Shown here: one piece after another, positions 1 to 9,545 of the stretch
Numbering within the stretch: position 1 is the first letter of the stretch
Layout: each line of letters opens with the position of its first letter
DNA from: Pseudomonas sp. BN411
GTDB lineage: Bacteria > Pseudomonadota > Gammaproteobacteria > Pseudomonadales > Pseudomonadaceae
DNA: 64,000 nt
Assembly: GCF_029871235.1 (NCBI RefSeq)
Contig: NZ_SSOM01000073.1
Location: 368,011-432,010, forward strand
Direction: 5' to 3'
Notes under the pieces: generated by a model
Databases searched by the model: none
What the model was told of the DNA's origin: nothing
What the model saw: only the letters and a program-made list of their open reading frames with translations
Translations under genes and position numbers: made by a program

Positions 1-1
1 A

Positions 2-243
2 GGTTGGTTGGGGCTGCTGCGCAGCCCTTTGCGATTGAAATCGCCCCCACAGGGAAAGCGCAGTGGCTAGATTCCTCGCGGACTGCTCCCTCTCTCTTCG
101 GGAGAGGGTTGGGGTGAGGGCGAGTCGCCGCTCGGGGGTTGGTTGGTGCTGCTGCGCAGCCCTTTGCGATTGAAATCGCCCCCACAGGGAAAGCGCAGCG
201 GCTAGATTCCGTGCGGACTGCTCCCTCTCCCTTCGGGAGAGGG
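2..243. repeat. Direct repeat, two copies of about 107 bp
   Basis: Positions 2-108 and 137-243 are nearly identical copies offset by 135 bases, with only a few substitutions. Each copy ends in a CCCTCTC/GAGAGGG hairpin (about 91-108 and 226-243). The first copy is followed by a short GTTGGGGTGAGGG tail. No credible ORF lies in this stretch. It looks like a duplicated non-coding intergenic repeat of the dispersed kind found in Pseudomonas. Confidence 0.8.
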
Positions 244-247
244 GGCG

Positions 248-643
248 TCAGTCTTTGGGCTTGAACGCGCAGTAGCCTGGGCGCGGACCGATGCGCGGGT
301 GGTTGCGGCAGGTTTCCGGGCGCTTGTCGTAGACGGTGCACAGACGGCTCTTGCGGTCGAGGAAGTAGCAGTCGTTGTTGCCCATGCGCGTGAGGGTGAA
401 GATGCCGGACTTCTGGTTGAAGCGCTCTACCACGCCTTCCTTCATCAGCCGTTTGGCGATGTTCTTCGGCGGCTCGCCACGCTCGAACTCGGCCACCAGT
501 TCCAGGCGGATCAGGTCACTCAGGCGCGTTTCGACCGGCATGGTGCAGCAACTGGAAACGCAGGCGTGGCACATGGTTTTTTCGTATTTGATCCAGGTGT
601 CCGTCCGGTCGAGGTCGGCACCGACGATCATCATGGTCTTCAT
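248..643 (-). CDS. YkgJ family cysteine cluster protein
   Basis: This 131-residue cytosolic protein has the cysteine layout of the YkgJ (CxxCxxxCC) family: CHACVSSCC near residues 25-33, then further cysteines in CYFLDRKSRLC and the TCRNHP segment, and one near the C-terminus. Family members are thought to bind a metal (zinc or an iron-sulphur cluster); their biochemical role is not settled. The gene is monocistronic as far as can be seen, with the repeat block just beyond its stop and about 270 bases separating it from the divergent DUF2339 gene. The ATG chosen gives the usual family length. Confidence 0.85.
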   Translation of the reverse strand: MKTMMIVGADLDRTDTWIKYEKTMCHACVSSCCTMPVETRLSDLIRLELVAEFERGEPPKNIAKRLMKEGVVERFNQKSGIFTLTRMGNNDCYFLDRKSRLCTVYDKRPETCRNHPRIGPRPGYCAFKPKD

Positions 644-909
644 GGTCGGCGAGCAGGCTAGGGGAGAAGGGCGGGCATCATAGCGATGTTGGTGAAAAAG
701 TGAACAGTTTCCCGTCGGGGAACATGAAATTTCCCTTTGTCTCTGCGGATTTGTGCCGGTGTTGTGCTGAGCTGTAGGAATCTTCTGTGTCTGTGAGTCA
801 GAACTGAGACGTCTCTTATTGGGGACGATGCCGGTTCTCTTGTAGCTTCTAGCTGATACCGGTCGCGAGGAATGCGGCCAACCTGCCCAACCATCTGAGT
901 AATCGCTGC

Positions 910-3900
910 ATGCAATGGATTTTCATGCTGATTGGCCTGGCCTTCGGGGCCGGGATAGATGAAAGCGTCACGGGTGCCCTGCTCGGCGGCTTGATGGGCC
1001 TGGGGCTGGGGCAGGCCATTCGCCTCCAGTGGCTGATGCGGGAGAACGCCGAGCTGCGCAAGTCGCTGGCCAGCTTCGCCGCCCGCTTCGACAAAGGCAC
1101 CCAGGCCATTCATGAGCGTCTGCTCAAGGTGGAGCAGGGCGGGGCGCAGCCAGCTGAGGCGGCGCCTCCCGTTGCCGAGCCGGTGGCGCCAGCGGCGCAG
1201 GCCGCGCCTGAACGGGTGCCTGACGACAGCGATCTGGTCTGGGAGCTGCCGGCTGACGTGCTGGAACAACCCACCGCTGCGGCCGAACCGGCCCCCGAGC
1301 CTGCTCCTGCCGCCGCTGCTGCTGACGCCTGGGGCCAGGAAGCGCGCCCCGGGGCACCACGCCGGACGCCACCGATTCCCCCCAAGCCTCGCGAGCCCTC
1401 CCTGCTCGAACGGGGCTTTGCCGCCGCCCGCAACTGGCTGTTCGGTGGCAATACCGTGCTGCGCATCGGCGTTGTGCTGCTGTTCCTCGGCTTGGCCTTC
1501 CTGCTGCGCTACGCCACCGAAGGCATGGTGGTGCCGGTGGAGCTGCGTTACGCCGGGGTGGCGCTGGCCGCCATCGCGTTGCTGGGGCTCGGCTGGTGGC
1601 TACGCCGGCGTAATCCCAATTACGGCCTGATGCTTCAGGGTGCCGGGATCGCCGTGCTCTACCTGACGGTATTCGCGGCCATGCGCCTACACCCGTTGCT
1701 GGACCCGAAGATGGCCTTCGGCCTGCTGGTGGCGGTCACCCTGTTTTCCGCGATCCTCGCGGTGGCGCAGGACGCCCTGGGGCTTGCCGCCGCTGCGGCG
1801 CTGGGTGGCTTTGCCGCGCCCATCCTCACCTCCAGCGGCAGCGGCGACCATGTGGCGCTGTTCAGCTACTTCGCGCTACTCAATGCGGGCATCTTTGCCA
1901 TCGCCTGGTTCAAGGCCTGGCGCCTGCTCAACCTGATCGGCTTCGTCGGCACCTTCGGCATTGGCTTCGCCTGGGGCCTGCGTTCCTACCGGCCGGAGCT
2001 CTTTGCCAGCACCGAGCCCTTCCTGGTGCTGTTCTTCCTGATGTACGTGGGTATCGGCCTGCTCTTTGCCCGGCGCAAGCTGGCCGAGGCGGCGGATGCG
2101 CCAGAGGAGCGTGGCGAGCTGCTGCGCTGGTCGGCGCGCCAGGCTGACACGGTGGACGGCACCGTGCTGTTCGGTCCGCCGATCATCGGTTTCGGCCTGC
2201 AGGTGGCGCTGATCCGCCATATCGAGTTCGGCACCGCCTTCAGTGCCCTCGCCCTCGGCCTGTTCTACATCGTCCTGGCGCGCATTCTGGCGGGCCGCAC
2301 CGCTGGCCGCGCATTGCTGCTGGTGGAAACCTGCCTGGCGCTGGGCGTGGTGTTCGGCAGTCTGGCGATTCCCCTGGGGTTGGACGCCCGCTGGACTTCC
2401 GCCGCCTGGGCGGTGGAAGGCGCCGGCATCTACTGGCTCGGCTTGCGCCAGGGCCGGCCGCTGGCGCGGGCGTTCGCCTTGCTGCTGCAGTTTGGCGCGG
2501 CGGTGGCCTTCCTCGGTGGGCTGCGTGCGGGCAGCTACACGCTGCTGGATGGCTCACCCCTGGGCGCGTTGATGCTGGGTGCGGCGCTGCTGTTCGTGTT
2601 CTGGCAACTGCGCCGGGCGCCTGTCGACGCGGCTACGGGGCTGGAGCAGCGCAGTGCGCCGGTGTTCGCCTGTGCGGGGCTGGCGTTCCTCTACCTGATG
2701 GCGCCGCTTTGCTTTGCAGCCGAAGGCACGGCCATCGCCTGGGCGCTGGCGGGGCTGGCGACGATCTTCGTCGGGCTTCGCCTGCTCTCCCGCGCTTTCC
2801 TGTTCAGCGCCTTCGCGGTGCAACTGCTTGGCGGCGCCATCTTCCTGCTTGATCTGGACGGTTCCGGCCTTGGCAGCGGTGCCGTGCCGGGGTGGCGCGG
2901 ATTGATGGTGGCTTCGCTCATCGGCCTGGCGCTGATCGCCGGGATGCTGTTGGCCGCCCGTCACCCGCTGGCGCGTGCGGATGTGCGGCTGCTGCGGAGC
3001 CTGTCGCTGGTACTGCTGGCGGGGCTGGCCTTCGTCAACCTGGCGGTGCTGTTCGTGCTGCCCTGGCGTACCGCTGGCGCGGTGTGGGCGGGTAGCGGTC
3101 TGTTGATCCTCTGGCTCAGCCTGTATCTGCAACAGCGCGCGGCGTTCTGGTTTGGCCTGTTCCTGCAGCTATTGGCCGGTTTCAGCTTCCTCGCGGTGAG
3201 TCCGCTGTTGCTGGGTGAGCTGAGTGGTGAAGGCCTGCGCCCGCTGGCCCATGCCGGTTTCTGGACGCCGGCGGTGCTGGCGCTGGCAGCCTTCGTTGGT
3301 GCCTGGCGCCTGCAACGGGCGGCTCGGGCGGAGGCGGCCATGGGTGGCCTCAGCCTCGCGCACCTGGCGCAGCTGCTGCTGGCCTGGAGCGCCGGCTGGT
3401 GGGCCCTGGCCTGGCTGGCGGAGATCGGCCGCTTCGCCGCGCCCGAACTGCAGGTGCCGCTGGCCCTGTTGCTGGCGTCCGCGAGCGCCTTCTTCACGAC
3501 TTGGCTGGCCGGCCGCGAGCAATGGCGTGCCCTGGCGCTGCTGTGCCTGGTGGTGGCGCCGGCGGGTGTGGCGGCGCTGGCGGTGGCCTGGGAACCGCAG
3601 TACCACCCGGCGGCGAGCTTTGGCTGGGCGGGCTGGGGCGCGCTGTTCGTCGTGCACCTGCTGGCGCTGCGCAGGCTGGATGGACTCCTGCCCAGCGGGG
3701 CGCGCAGCGCTTCCCATGTGCTGGGGTGCTGGTTGCTGCTCGGCGTGCTGGCGCTGGAACTCCGCTACCTGCTGATGCTGTTGTCCGAGCAGTACAACGC
3801 CTGGCGGTGGCTGGGCTGGGCGCTGCTGCCGAGTGCCTGGCTGCTGCTGGTGGCCTTGCGTCCGCGCCTGCCCTGGCCGGTGGCGGCCTATCCACGGGAG

Positions 3901-4503
3901 TACCGCCTGTGGGCCTCGCTACCGCTGGCACTGCTGATGCTGGCCTGGTTCTGGATCGCCAACGCCTGGAGCGATGGCGCTGCAGAGCCGCTGCCCTATT
4001 TGCCGCTGCTCAATCCGCTGGAATTGGGCCTGCTGTTCGCGCTGCTGGGCGCCTACCTCTGGGTGCGTGACTGCCTGCCCCGGTTCGGCTTGCCTGACTT
4101 GCCGGCCTGGCTGATCCAGGGCGTGGCGGGCGTGTCGCTGTTCGCCCTGGCCACGGCGGCGGTATTCCGTTGCGCGCATCACTGGGGCGGTGTGCCTTAC
4201 CAACTGGAGGCGCAGCTGGACTCCATGCTGGTGCAGGCCGGGCTGTCCATCGTCTGGACCAGCATCGCCCTCGGCCTGATGGTGGTCGGTCATCTGCGCG
4301 CCTGGCGCCAGCTCTGGCTGGTGGGTGCGGTGCTGATCGCGCTGGTGGTGGCCAAGCTGTTCTTCGTCGAACTGGGCAACCGCGGTGGCCTGGAGCGCAT
4401 CGTGTCTTTCATCGGCGTCGGCGTCCTGCTGCTGGTCGTCGGCTACTTCGCGCCCCTGCCGCCCAGGCGCGCGGAACCTGAACAGGAGCGGGTCAACGCA
4501 TGA
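910..4503 (+). CDS. DUF2339 large polytopic membrane protein
   Basis: A 1197-residue protein. It begins with a short hydrophobic segment, then a predicted coiled-coil (residues about 35-75), then an Ala/Pro/Glu-rich linker to about residue 165. After this come some 25-30 hydrophobic segments almost to the C-terminus, with charged WxLRRR-type loops. This is the layout of DUF2339 proteins, whose function is unknown. The stop overlaps the start of the DUF3999 gene by four bases (ATGA), so the two are translationally coupled. No strong Shine-Dalgarno precedes the ATG at 910, but no ATG occurs upstream in the same frame nearby. Family assignment is by pattern recognition; role is not inferred beyond an envelope complex. 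Confidence 0.85.
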   Translation: MQWIFMLIGLAFGAGIDESVTGALLGGLMGLGLGQAIRLQWLMRENAELRKSLASFAARFDKGTQAIHERLLKVEQGGAQPAEAAPPVAEPVAPAAQAAPERVPDDSDLVWELPADVLEQPTAAAEPAPEPAPAAAAADAWGQEARPGAPRRTPPIPPKPREPSLLERGFAAARNWLFGGNTVLRIGVVLLFLGLAFLLRYATEGMVVPVELRYAGVALAAIALLGLGWWLRRRNPNYGLMLQGAGIAVLYLTVFAAMRLHPLLDPKMAFGLLVAVTLFSAILAVAQDALGLAAAAALGGFAAPILTSSGSGDHVALFSYFALLNAGIFAIAWFKAWRLLNLIGFVGTFGIGFAWGLRSYRPELFASTEPFLVLFFLMYVGIGLLFARRKLAEAADAPEERGELLRWSARQADTVDGTVLFGPPIIGFGLQVALIRHIEFGTAFSALALGLFYIVLARILAGRTAGRALLLVETCLALGVVFGSLAIPLGLDARWTSAAWAVEGAGIYWLGLRQGRPLARAFALLLQFGAAVAFLGGLRAGSYTLLDGSPLGALMLGAALLFVFWQLRRAPVDAATGLEQRSAPVFACAGLAFLYLMAPLCFAAEGTAIAWALAGLATIFVGLRLLSRAFLFSAFAVQLLGGAIFLLDLDGSGLGSGAVPGWRGLMVASLIGLALIAGMLLAARHPLARADVRLLRSLSLVLLAGLAFVNLAVLFVLPWRTAGAVWAGSGLLILWLSLYLQQRAAFWFGLFLQLLAGFSFLAVSPLLLGELSGEGLRPLAHAGFWTPAVLALAAFVGAWRLQRAARAEAAMGGLSLAHLAQLLLAWSAGWWALAWLAEIGRFAAPELQVPLALLLASASAFFTTWLAGREQWRALALLCLVVAPAGVAALAVAWEPQYHPAASFGWAGWGALFVVHLLALRRLDGLLPSGARSASHVLGCWLLLGVLALELRYLLMLLSEQYNAWRWLGWALLPSAWLLLVALRPRLPWPVAAYPREYRLWASLPLALLMLAWFWIANAWSDGAAEPLPYLPLLNPLELGLLFALLGAYLWVRDCLPRFGLPDLPAWLIQGVAGVSLFALATAAVFRCAHHWGGVPYQLEAQLDSMLVQAGLSIVWTSIALGLMVVGHLRAWRQLWLVGAVLIALVVAKLFFVELGNRGGLERIVSFIGVGVLLLVVGYFAPLPPRRAEPEQERVNA

Positions 4504-5885
4504 TCGATTTGTCTTCCCTGCGCCGCCCCGGACTGGCCCTGTTGGCTGGCCTGGGGTTGCTTTGCCAGCCGCTGCTCGCCGCCGAGCAACCCGAGGATTT
4601 CACCACCCGCGTCGAACTGCGCGTGGAAGGCCAGGGGCCCTGGTATCGCTTGGAGATGCCCATGGCCCTGCATTTCGCCGCGCGCCATGCCGACCTGCGC
4701 GACCTGCGGGTGTTCAACGCCGAGGGTGAGGCCCTGGCCTACGCCCTGACCCGCAGCAGCGCCAGTGAACGTCGCGCCCGTCATGAGCATCCATTGCGCT
4801 GGTTCCCCCTGCACGGCTCCACCGAGAGTGCGGCGGGGTTGCCCAGTGTGCGAATTGAGCGCAGCACCACGGGGACGGTGGTGCAGGTGGTGCCGGAGAG
4901 CCCGGCTTCGGCTGGCGAGCAATTGCGCGGCTGGCTGTTGGACGCCAGCGGCGTACAGGCGCCCCTGGAGAAGCTCAGCCTGGACTGGAACGGTGGTGGC
5001 GAAGGCTTCCAGCGTTTCAGCATCGAGGCCAGCGATGACCTGCAGCATTGGGAGTCCTGGGGCGATGGCCAGGTGGCCCGGCTGTCCTTTGCCGATCAAC
5101 GCATCGACCAGCGCGAAGTGACCCTGCCGGGACGCCCGGCGCGCTATCTGCGCCTGCTCTGGCAGAGCCCGCGGCAAGCCCCAGAACTGACCGCCGTGAA
5201 GGTGGTGAGCGCCAGTCGCGAGAGCCTGCCGGCGTCGATGGCCTGGTCGGCACCGCTGGAGCCGGTCAGCAGCAAGGATGGCCAGTACCTCTGGGACCTG
5301 CCCCTGGGGCTGCCCATCGAGCGTCTGCGCATTGCCGTGGAGCGGCCAGGAAGCCTGCTGCCGATACAGGTGGAGGCGCGTCGTGACGGCGCGCCGCAAT
5401 GGCAGCCGCTGGCGTCGGGCCTGCTCTACCGCCTGCCCCAGGACGGCAAGGAAGTGGCCCAGGAGGAACTGGACCTGCCGGGCTGGATGGCGGTCAAGCA
5501 GCTGCGCCTGACGGTGGACCAGCGTGCCGGCGGCTTCGGCCAGCAGGTGCCGCGCCTGGAGGTGGGTATGCATGCCACCCAGGTGGTGTTCCTCGCCCGT
5601 GGCAACCCGCCGTTCACCCTGGCGCTGGGCAATGCCGAAGCCAGCCGCACGGAGCTGCCCCTGGCCACGCTGGTGCCGGGCTTCGACGCTTCCAGCCTGG
5701 AGAAGATGGGCCGCGCCGAGGCGGTGGCGATACCGGCGCAGGTCGGCGAACACCCGGCGGAACGGCAGACTGCCGAGCAGATCGTCTGGAAGCGCGTCGG
5801 CCTCTGGGCCGTGCTGCTGTTGGGCGTCGGCCTGCTGGGCGTCATGGCGTTCAGCCTGCTGCGCCGGCCAGCCACCCGTTCCTGA
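4500..5885 (+). CDS. DUF3999 exported, C-terminally anchored protein
   Basis: A 461-residue protein with an N-terminal signal peptide (residues 1-27, cleavage after LLAAEQ-like sequence), a long beta-rich periplasmic region and one hydrophobic segment close to the C-terminus (about residues 430-452) followed by RRPATRS. This matches DUF3999, which commonly sits beside DUF2339; the topology predicts a periplasmic domain tethered to the inner membrane. It overlaps the DUF2339 stop (ATGA at 4500-4503), supporting co-expression and probably a physical complex (inference). A terminator-like hairpin lies at 5950-5973. Confidence 0.85.
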   Translation: MIDLSSLRRPGLALLAGLGLLCQPLLAAEQPEDFTTRVELRVEGQGPWYRLEMPMALHFAARHADLRDLRVFNAEGEALAYALTRSSASERRARHEHPLRWFPLHGSTESAAGLPSVRIERSTTGTVVQVVPESPASAGEQLRGWLLDASGVQAPLEKLSLDWNGGGEGFQRFSIEASDDLQHWESWGDGQVARLSFADQRIDQREVTLPGRPARYLRLLWQSPRQAPELTAVKVVSASRESLPASMAWSAPLEPVSSKDGQYLWDLPLGLPIERLRIAVERPGSLLPIQVEARRDGAPQWQPLASGLLYRLPQDGKEVAQEELDLPGWMAVKQLRLTVDQRAGGFGQQVPRLEVGMHATQVVFLARGNPPFTLALGNAEASRTELPLATLVPGFDASSLEKMGRAEAVAIPAQVGEHPAERQTAEQIVWKRVGLWAVLLLGVGLLGVMAFSLLRRPATRS

Positions 5886-5949
5886 TGAGTGACGCGGCTT
5901 GCAGGCGGCAGTGCTGGCGTTTTGATGTATCTTTGTCCTGTCATTCCAC

Positions 5950-5973
5950 GGGCCGCAGCAGACGGCCCTTTTT
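5950..5973 (+). terminator. Probable intrinsic terminator after DUF2339/DUF3999
   Basis: GGGCCG (5950-5955) pairs with CGGCCC (5963-5968) around a seven-base loop and is followed by a run of five T. It closes the two-gene operon. Confidence 0.7.
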
Positions 5974-6057
5974 CAGGTCAGGACGGCCAGTGACCAGCCT
6001 CAAGCAGTCCCATTCGCACCCCGTATTGTCGCTTGCCAAGCTCCCCGGAGCCCGGCG

Positions 6058-7707
6058 ATGAACGCCTGCCTGTCCGGTGGCTGGAGCTTCAGCTGGCCGG
6101 TGGCGCTGACCCTCGCGGTCGGCATCGGGGTGATCCTGATGGCGCGTTGGGTGAGCCGCCAGCGCCACTTTCCTGGCCGAGAGAGCTTCATCGTCCTGCA
6201 TGCCGGCATCTGCTGGTGGCTCGCCGCAGCGGGGCTGGAGCTTGCCGCACAAGGGCCGCAGTGCAAGGTGTTCTGGGCCAGCATGGCCTGGCCGGGGATC
6301 ATCGGCGTGCCGACCTTCTGGGCGGTGTTCCTCTGGCAGTTCGTCAACAGCATCCGTGAGCCCCTGACGCTGCGCGGCTTCCTGCTGCTGGGCATCGGCC
6401 CGCTGGTCGCCTCGGCCATGGCCCTGAGCAACCCCTGGCACCAGCTGTTCTACGGCCCCGGTACCCTGCCGATGGACGACAGTCCGGGCGCGGCCATTCG
6501 TTATGACCACGGCCCGCTGTTCGATGCTGTGGCCATCTATGTCTACGTCTTCATGATCTTCTGCCTGGCCGTGGTGACCCGCGCCGCCCTGGCCAGCCAC
6601 GGCCTGCACCGGCGGCACTACCTGGCGTTCGTGCTGGTCACCTGCGTGCCCTGGGGCGCCAACCTGAGCTATGTAGTCTTCGGCTGGACCCTGTTCGGCT
6701 TCGATCCCACGCCATTCAGCTTCGCCTTCACCCTGGTGGCCTTTGCCTGCCTGATCCTCGGTGTGCGCCTGTTCGACCTGCTGCCGGTCGCGCGCCACCT
6801 GCTGCTGGAGGAACTGCCCGATCCGGTGCTGGTGGTCGACCCGCAGCGCCGGGTGATCGACGCCAACCCCGCCGCCCTGGAACTCGCCGGGCAGTCTGCG
6901 TCCTGGCAGGGCACGGTCCTGTCCAAGTGGCCGGTCTACGGCCTGGAACTGGAGGCGATGCTGGCGGCGGGGGAGCGGGAGATGCTGCTGATCCCGGCCA
7001 GCTCCTCGCGCTATTTCGAGGTGCGCTCCCGCGATATCGAGCGGGTGACCCGGAGCGGTACCTTCATCCTCGGACAGATGCTCTACCTGCGTGACATCAC
7101 CGAGCGCCATTGCAGCGAACTCAAGCTGGCCGAGGCGCTGGCCACCAGCGAGGAGCGCCTGCGCACCATCACCCGCCTGCACGAACAGTTGCAGGAGCAG
7201 GCCCTGCGCGACCCGCTGACCGGCCTCTACAACCGCCGCCACCTGGGCGAATTGTTCGCCCGCGAACTGACCCGCAGCCAGCGCGAGCGCACACCTATTT
7301 CCCTGGCGCTGATCGATCTCGACCACTTCAAGCAGCTCAATGACCGCCACGGCCACCTGGTGGGCGACGACGTGCTGCGCGCCGTGGCCATCCACCTGAC
7401 CAGCAACCTGCGTGGCAGTGATGCGGTGTTCCGTATCGGCGGCGAAGAATTCCTCCTGTTGCTGCCCGGTGCCGCCGGCGATGAGGCATTCGTCCGTCTG
7501 CAGGCGCTTTGCCAGGCGCTGGCTGGCCAGCCGCTGCCCACCCGCGAGGGGCTGCTGTCGGTGACCCTCTCCGCCGGTCTGGCCGTCTGGCCGGCCCAGG
7601 GGCAGACGCTGGAGGAGCTGATGCAGGTCGCAGACGCCGCGCTGTACGACGCCAAGCGCAACGGCCGGAACCAGGTGCAGCGACTGGCTGCATCGGGTGC
7701 CGACTGA
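6058..7707 (+). CDS. Membrane diguanylate cyclase (7TM-PAS-GGDEF)
   Basis: A 549-residue protein likely making cyclic di-GMP from GTP. The N-terminal 240 residues hold about seven hydrophobic segments, resembling the 7TM region seen at the N-terminus of some histidine kinases. A PAS-like region follows (roughly 250-350), then a short coiled-coil linker and a GGDEF domain starting at RDPLTGLYNRRHL (about 384). The active-site loop is GGEEF at residues 461-465. An RGSD inhibitory I-site is at 452-455, exactly five residues upstream, so product feedback is expected. ATG at 6058 has GGAG eight bases upstream. It is a single gene between two intergenic gaps. The input signal is unknown. Confidence 0.9.
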   Translation: MNACLSGGWSFSWPVALTLAVGIGVILMARWVSRQRHFPGRESFIVLHAGICWWLAAAGLELAAQGPQCKVFWASMAWPGIIGVPTFWAVFLWQFVNSIREPLTLRGFLLLGIGPLVASAMALSNPWHQLFYGPGTLPMDDSPGAAIRYDHGPLFDAVAIYVYVFMIFCLAVVTRAALASHGLHRRHYLAFVLVTCVPWGANLSYVVFGWTLFGFDPTPFSFAFTLVAFACLILGVRLFDLLPVARHLLLEELPDPVLVVDPQRRVIDANPAALELAGQSASWQGTVLSKWPVYGLELEAMLAAGEREMLLIPASSSRYFEVRSRDIERVTRSGTFILGQMLYLRDITERHCSELKLAEALATSEERLRTITRLHEQLQEQALRDPLTGLYNRRHLGELFARELTRSQRERTPISLALIDLDHFKQLNDRHGHLVGDDVLRAVAIHLTSNLRGSDAVFRIGGEEFLLLLPGAAGDEAFVRLQALCQALAGQPLPTREGLLSVTLSAGLAVWPAQGQTLEELMQVADAALYDAKRNGRNQVQRLAASGAD

Positions 7708-7862
7708 CGGATGAACCAGTGGCCGACACCAGCGTCAGATAAATTCGCAGCCCCTGTCAGGCTGACATTACCGCCATTTCAGCGCCTTCTATCCCGCTGA
7801 GAGGCATTGAGAAACGACTCGCGCTAAACTGCGCGCATTTTTCCACCCTCCGGAGCCATTTC

Positions 7863-8873
7863 ATGTCCCGCGTTACCCTGAGTCGCTACCTGATCGAGCA
7901 GACCCGAAGCCACAACACTCCTGCCGATCTGCGCTTCCTCATCGAGGTCGTCGCGCGCGCCTGCAAGGAAATCAGCCATGCGGTGTCCAAGGGCGCGCTG
8001 GGCGGCGTGCTCGGCAGCATGGGCACCGAAAACGTGCAGGGCGAAGTGCAGAAGAAGCTGGACGTGATGTCCAACGAGATCCTGCTGGAAGCCAACGAGT
8101 GGGGCGGCCACCTGGCCGGCATGGCGTCCGAGGAAATGGACAACGCCTACCAGATCCCCGGCAAGTACCCCAAGGGTGCCTACCTGCTGGTATTCGACCC
8201 GCTGGACGGATCCTCCAACATCGACGTCAACGTGTCGGTGGGCACCATCTTCTCGGTACTGCGTTGCCCTGAGCAGCACCTCTCGCAGAACGATGCGCTC
8301 AACGAGCAGGCCTTCCTGCAGCCGGGCACCAAGCAGGTTGCCGCCGGCTACGCCATCTATGGTCCGCAGACCATGCTGCTGCTGACCCTGGGCGACGGCG
8401 TGAAGGGCTTCACCCTGGATCGCGAGCTGGGTTCCTTCGTGCTCACCCACGACAACATCCGTGTGCCGGAAACCACCGCCGAGTTCGCCATCAACATGTC
8501 CAACCAGCGTCATTGGGAAGCCCCGGTGAAGCGCTACGTCAGCGAAATGCTGGCCGGCAAGGAAGGCGCCCTGGGCAAGAACTACAACATGCGCTGGATC
8601 GCCTCCATGGTGGCCGACGTGCACCGCATCCTGACCCGCGGCGGCATCTTCATGTACCCCTGGGATGCCCGTGAGCCGGAGAAGCCCGGCAAGCTGCGCC
8701 TGATGTACGAAGCCAACCCGATGTCCTTCATCATCGAGCAGGCCGGCGGCGCCTCCACCGATGGCCGTCAGCGCATCCTCGACATTCAGCCCAACTCCCT
8801 GCACCAGCGCGTGCCGGTCTTCCTGGGTTCCAAGGAAGAAGTCGCCCGCGTCACCGGTTACCACCAGGAGTAA
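7863..8873 (+). CDS. fbp: Fructose-1,6-bisphosphatase class I
   Basis: This 336-residue enzyme hydrolyses fructose 1,6-bisphosphate to fructose 6-phosphate in gluconeogenesis. The class I metal/phosphate motif [11 protein letters not shown] is at about residues 112-122 and the sugar-phosphate motif [14 protein letters not shown] is near 243. Length is normal for proteobacterial FBPase. CGGAG lies a few bases before the ATG at 7863. It is followed after three bases by the DUF924 gene, so the two are probably co-transcribed. Pseudomonads use this enzyme when growing on organic and amino acids, which fits the catabolic neighbours. Confidence 0.97.
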   Translation: MSRVTLSRYLIEQTRSHNTPADLRFLIEVVARACKEISHAVSKGALGGVLGSMGTENVQGEVQKKLDVMSNEILLEANEWGGHLAGMASEEMDNAYQIPGKYPKGAYLLVFDPLDGSSNIDVNVSVGTIFSVLRCPEQHLSQNDALNEQAFLQPGTKQVAAGYAIYGPQTMLLLTLGDGVKGFTLDRELGSFVLTHDNIRVPETTAEFAINMSNQRHWEAPVKRYVSEMLAGKEGALGKNYNMRWIASMVADVHRILTRGGIFMYPWDAREPEKPGKLRLMYEANPMSFIIEQAGGASTDGRQRILDIQPNSLHQRVPVFLGSKEEVARVTGYHQE

Positions 8874-8876
8874 CCC

Positions 8877-9476
8877 ATGCAGCCCTGGCAGCCGCTGCTC
8901 GACTGGTGGTTCGGACCTGAGGCCTCCGCCAGTCAGACCGCCGCGGCGCGCCACGGGCTGTGGTTCGGCAAGAAGGACCATCAGGATGCCGAAGCCCGCG
9001 AGTGCTTTGGCGGCCTGGTGGAACAGGCCCTGGAAGGCGGTCTCGCCGACTGGGCCGAACAGCCGGATGGCTGGCTGGCGCTGGTCGTGCTGCTGGACCA
9101 GCTGCCCCGCATGATCTTCCGCAACGACCCCCGCGGCTTCGCCGGCGACGCCCGCGCCCAGGCGCTGGTGGCTGACGGCCTGGCTCGCGGCCTGGACCGG
9201 CATCTCAGCCCGATTCGCCAGGTGTTCATCTACCTGGTGCTGGAACACGCCGAAAACCTGGCCAGCCAGGAGCGCGCGCTCTACCGCTACCGCCTGTTGC
9301 TGGACAGCGCAGACGCCGTCGAGCGATCGCTGTTCGAGAACTTCCTCGATTTCTCCGAGCGCCATCGGGTGGTCATTGCCCGCTTCGGTCGCTTTCCCCA
9401 TCGCAACGCCGTTCTCGGCCGTCCTTCCAGCGACGAAGAAAGCACTTTCCTGCGGGAACCCGGTTCGCGCTTCTAG
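8877..9476 (+). CDS. DUF924 family protein
   Basis: A 199-residue, helix-rich soluble protein starting three bases after the fbp stop. Recognisable DUF924 features are the LLDQLPRMIFRND segment (about residues 71-83) and FVYLVLEHAE-like helix (VFIYLVLEHAEN, around 117-128), followed by the HRVVIARFGRFPHRN block. The family is related in fold to TPR-like proteins and has no established enzyme activity. Co-transcription with fbp is likely from spacing. A nine-base-pair hairpin follows at 9496-9521. Confidence 0.88.
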   Translation: MQPWQPLLDWWFGPEASASQTAAARHGLWFGKKDHQDAEARECFGGLVEQALEGGLADWAEQPDGWLALVVLLDQLPRMIFRNDPRGFAGDARAQALVADGLARGLDRHLSPIRQVFIYLVLEHAENLASQERALYRYRLLLDSADAVERSLFENFLDFSERHRVVIARFGRFPHRNAVLGRPSSDEESTFLREPGSRF

Positions 9477-9495
9477 AATCGAATGGAACAATCTT

Positions 9496-9521
9496 GCGAC
9501 CGGCTCAGACAGGCCGGTCGC
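9496..9521 (+). terminator. Stem-loop after DUF924 gene
   Basis: GCGACCGGC (9496-9504) is the exact complement of GCCGGTCGC (9513-9521) with an eight-base loop. It is followed by GTTCT, not a clear T-run, so it may be a weak terminator or a processing hairpin. Confidence 0.5.
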
Positions 9522-9545
9522 GTTCTATCCGCCAAGGAGTGCTTC

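Noticed and set aside
7808-7830. TTGAGA and TAAACT upstream of fbp as a promoter
   Set aside because: Spacing is only 11 bases, too short for a sigma70 promoter.
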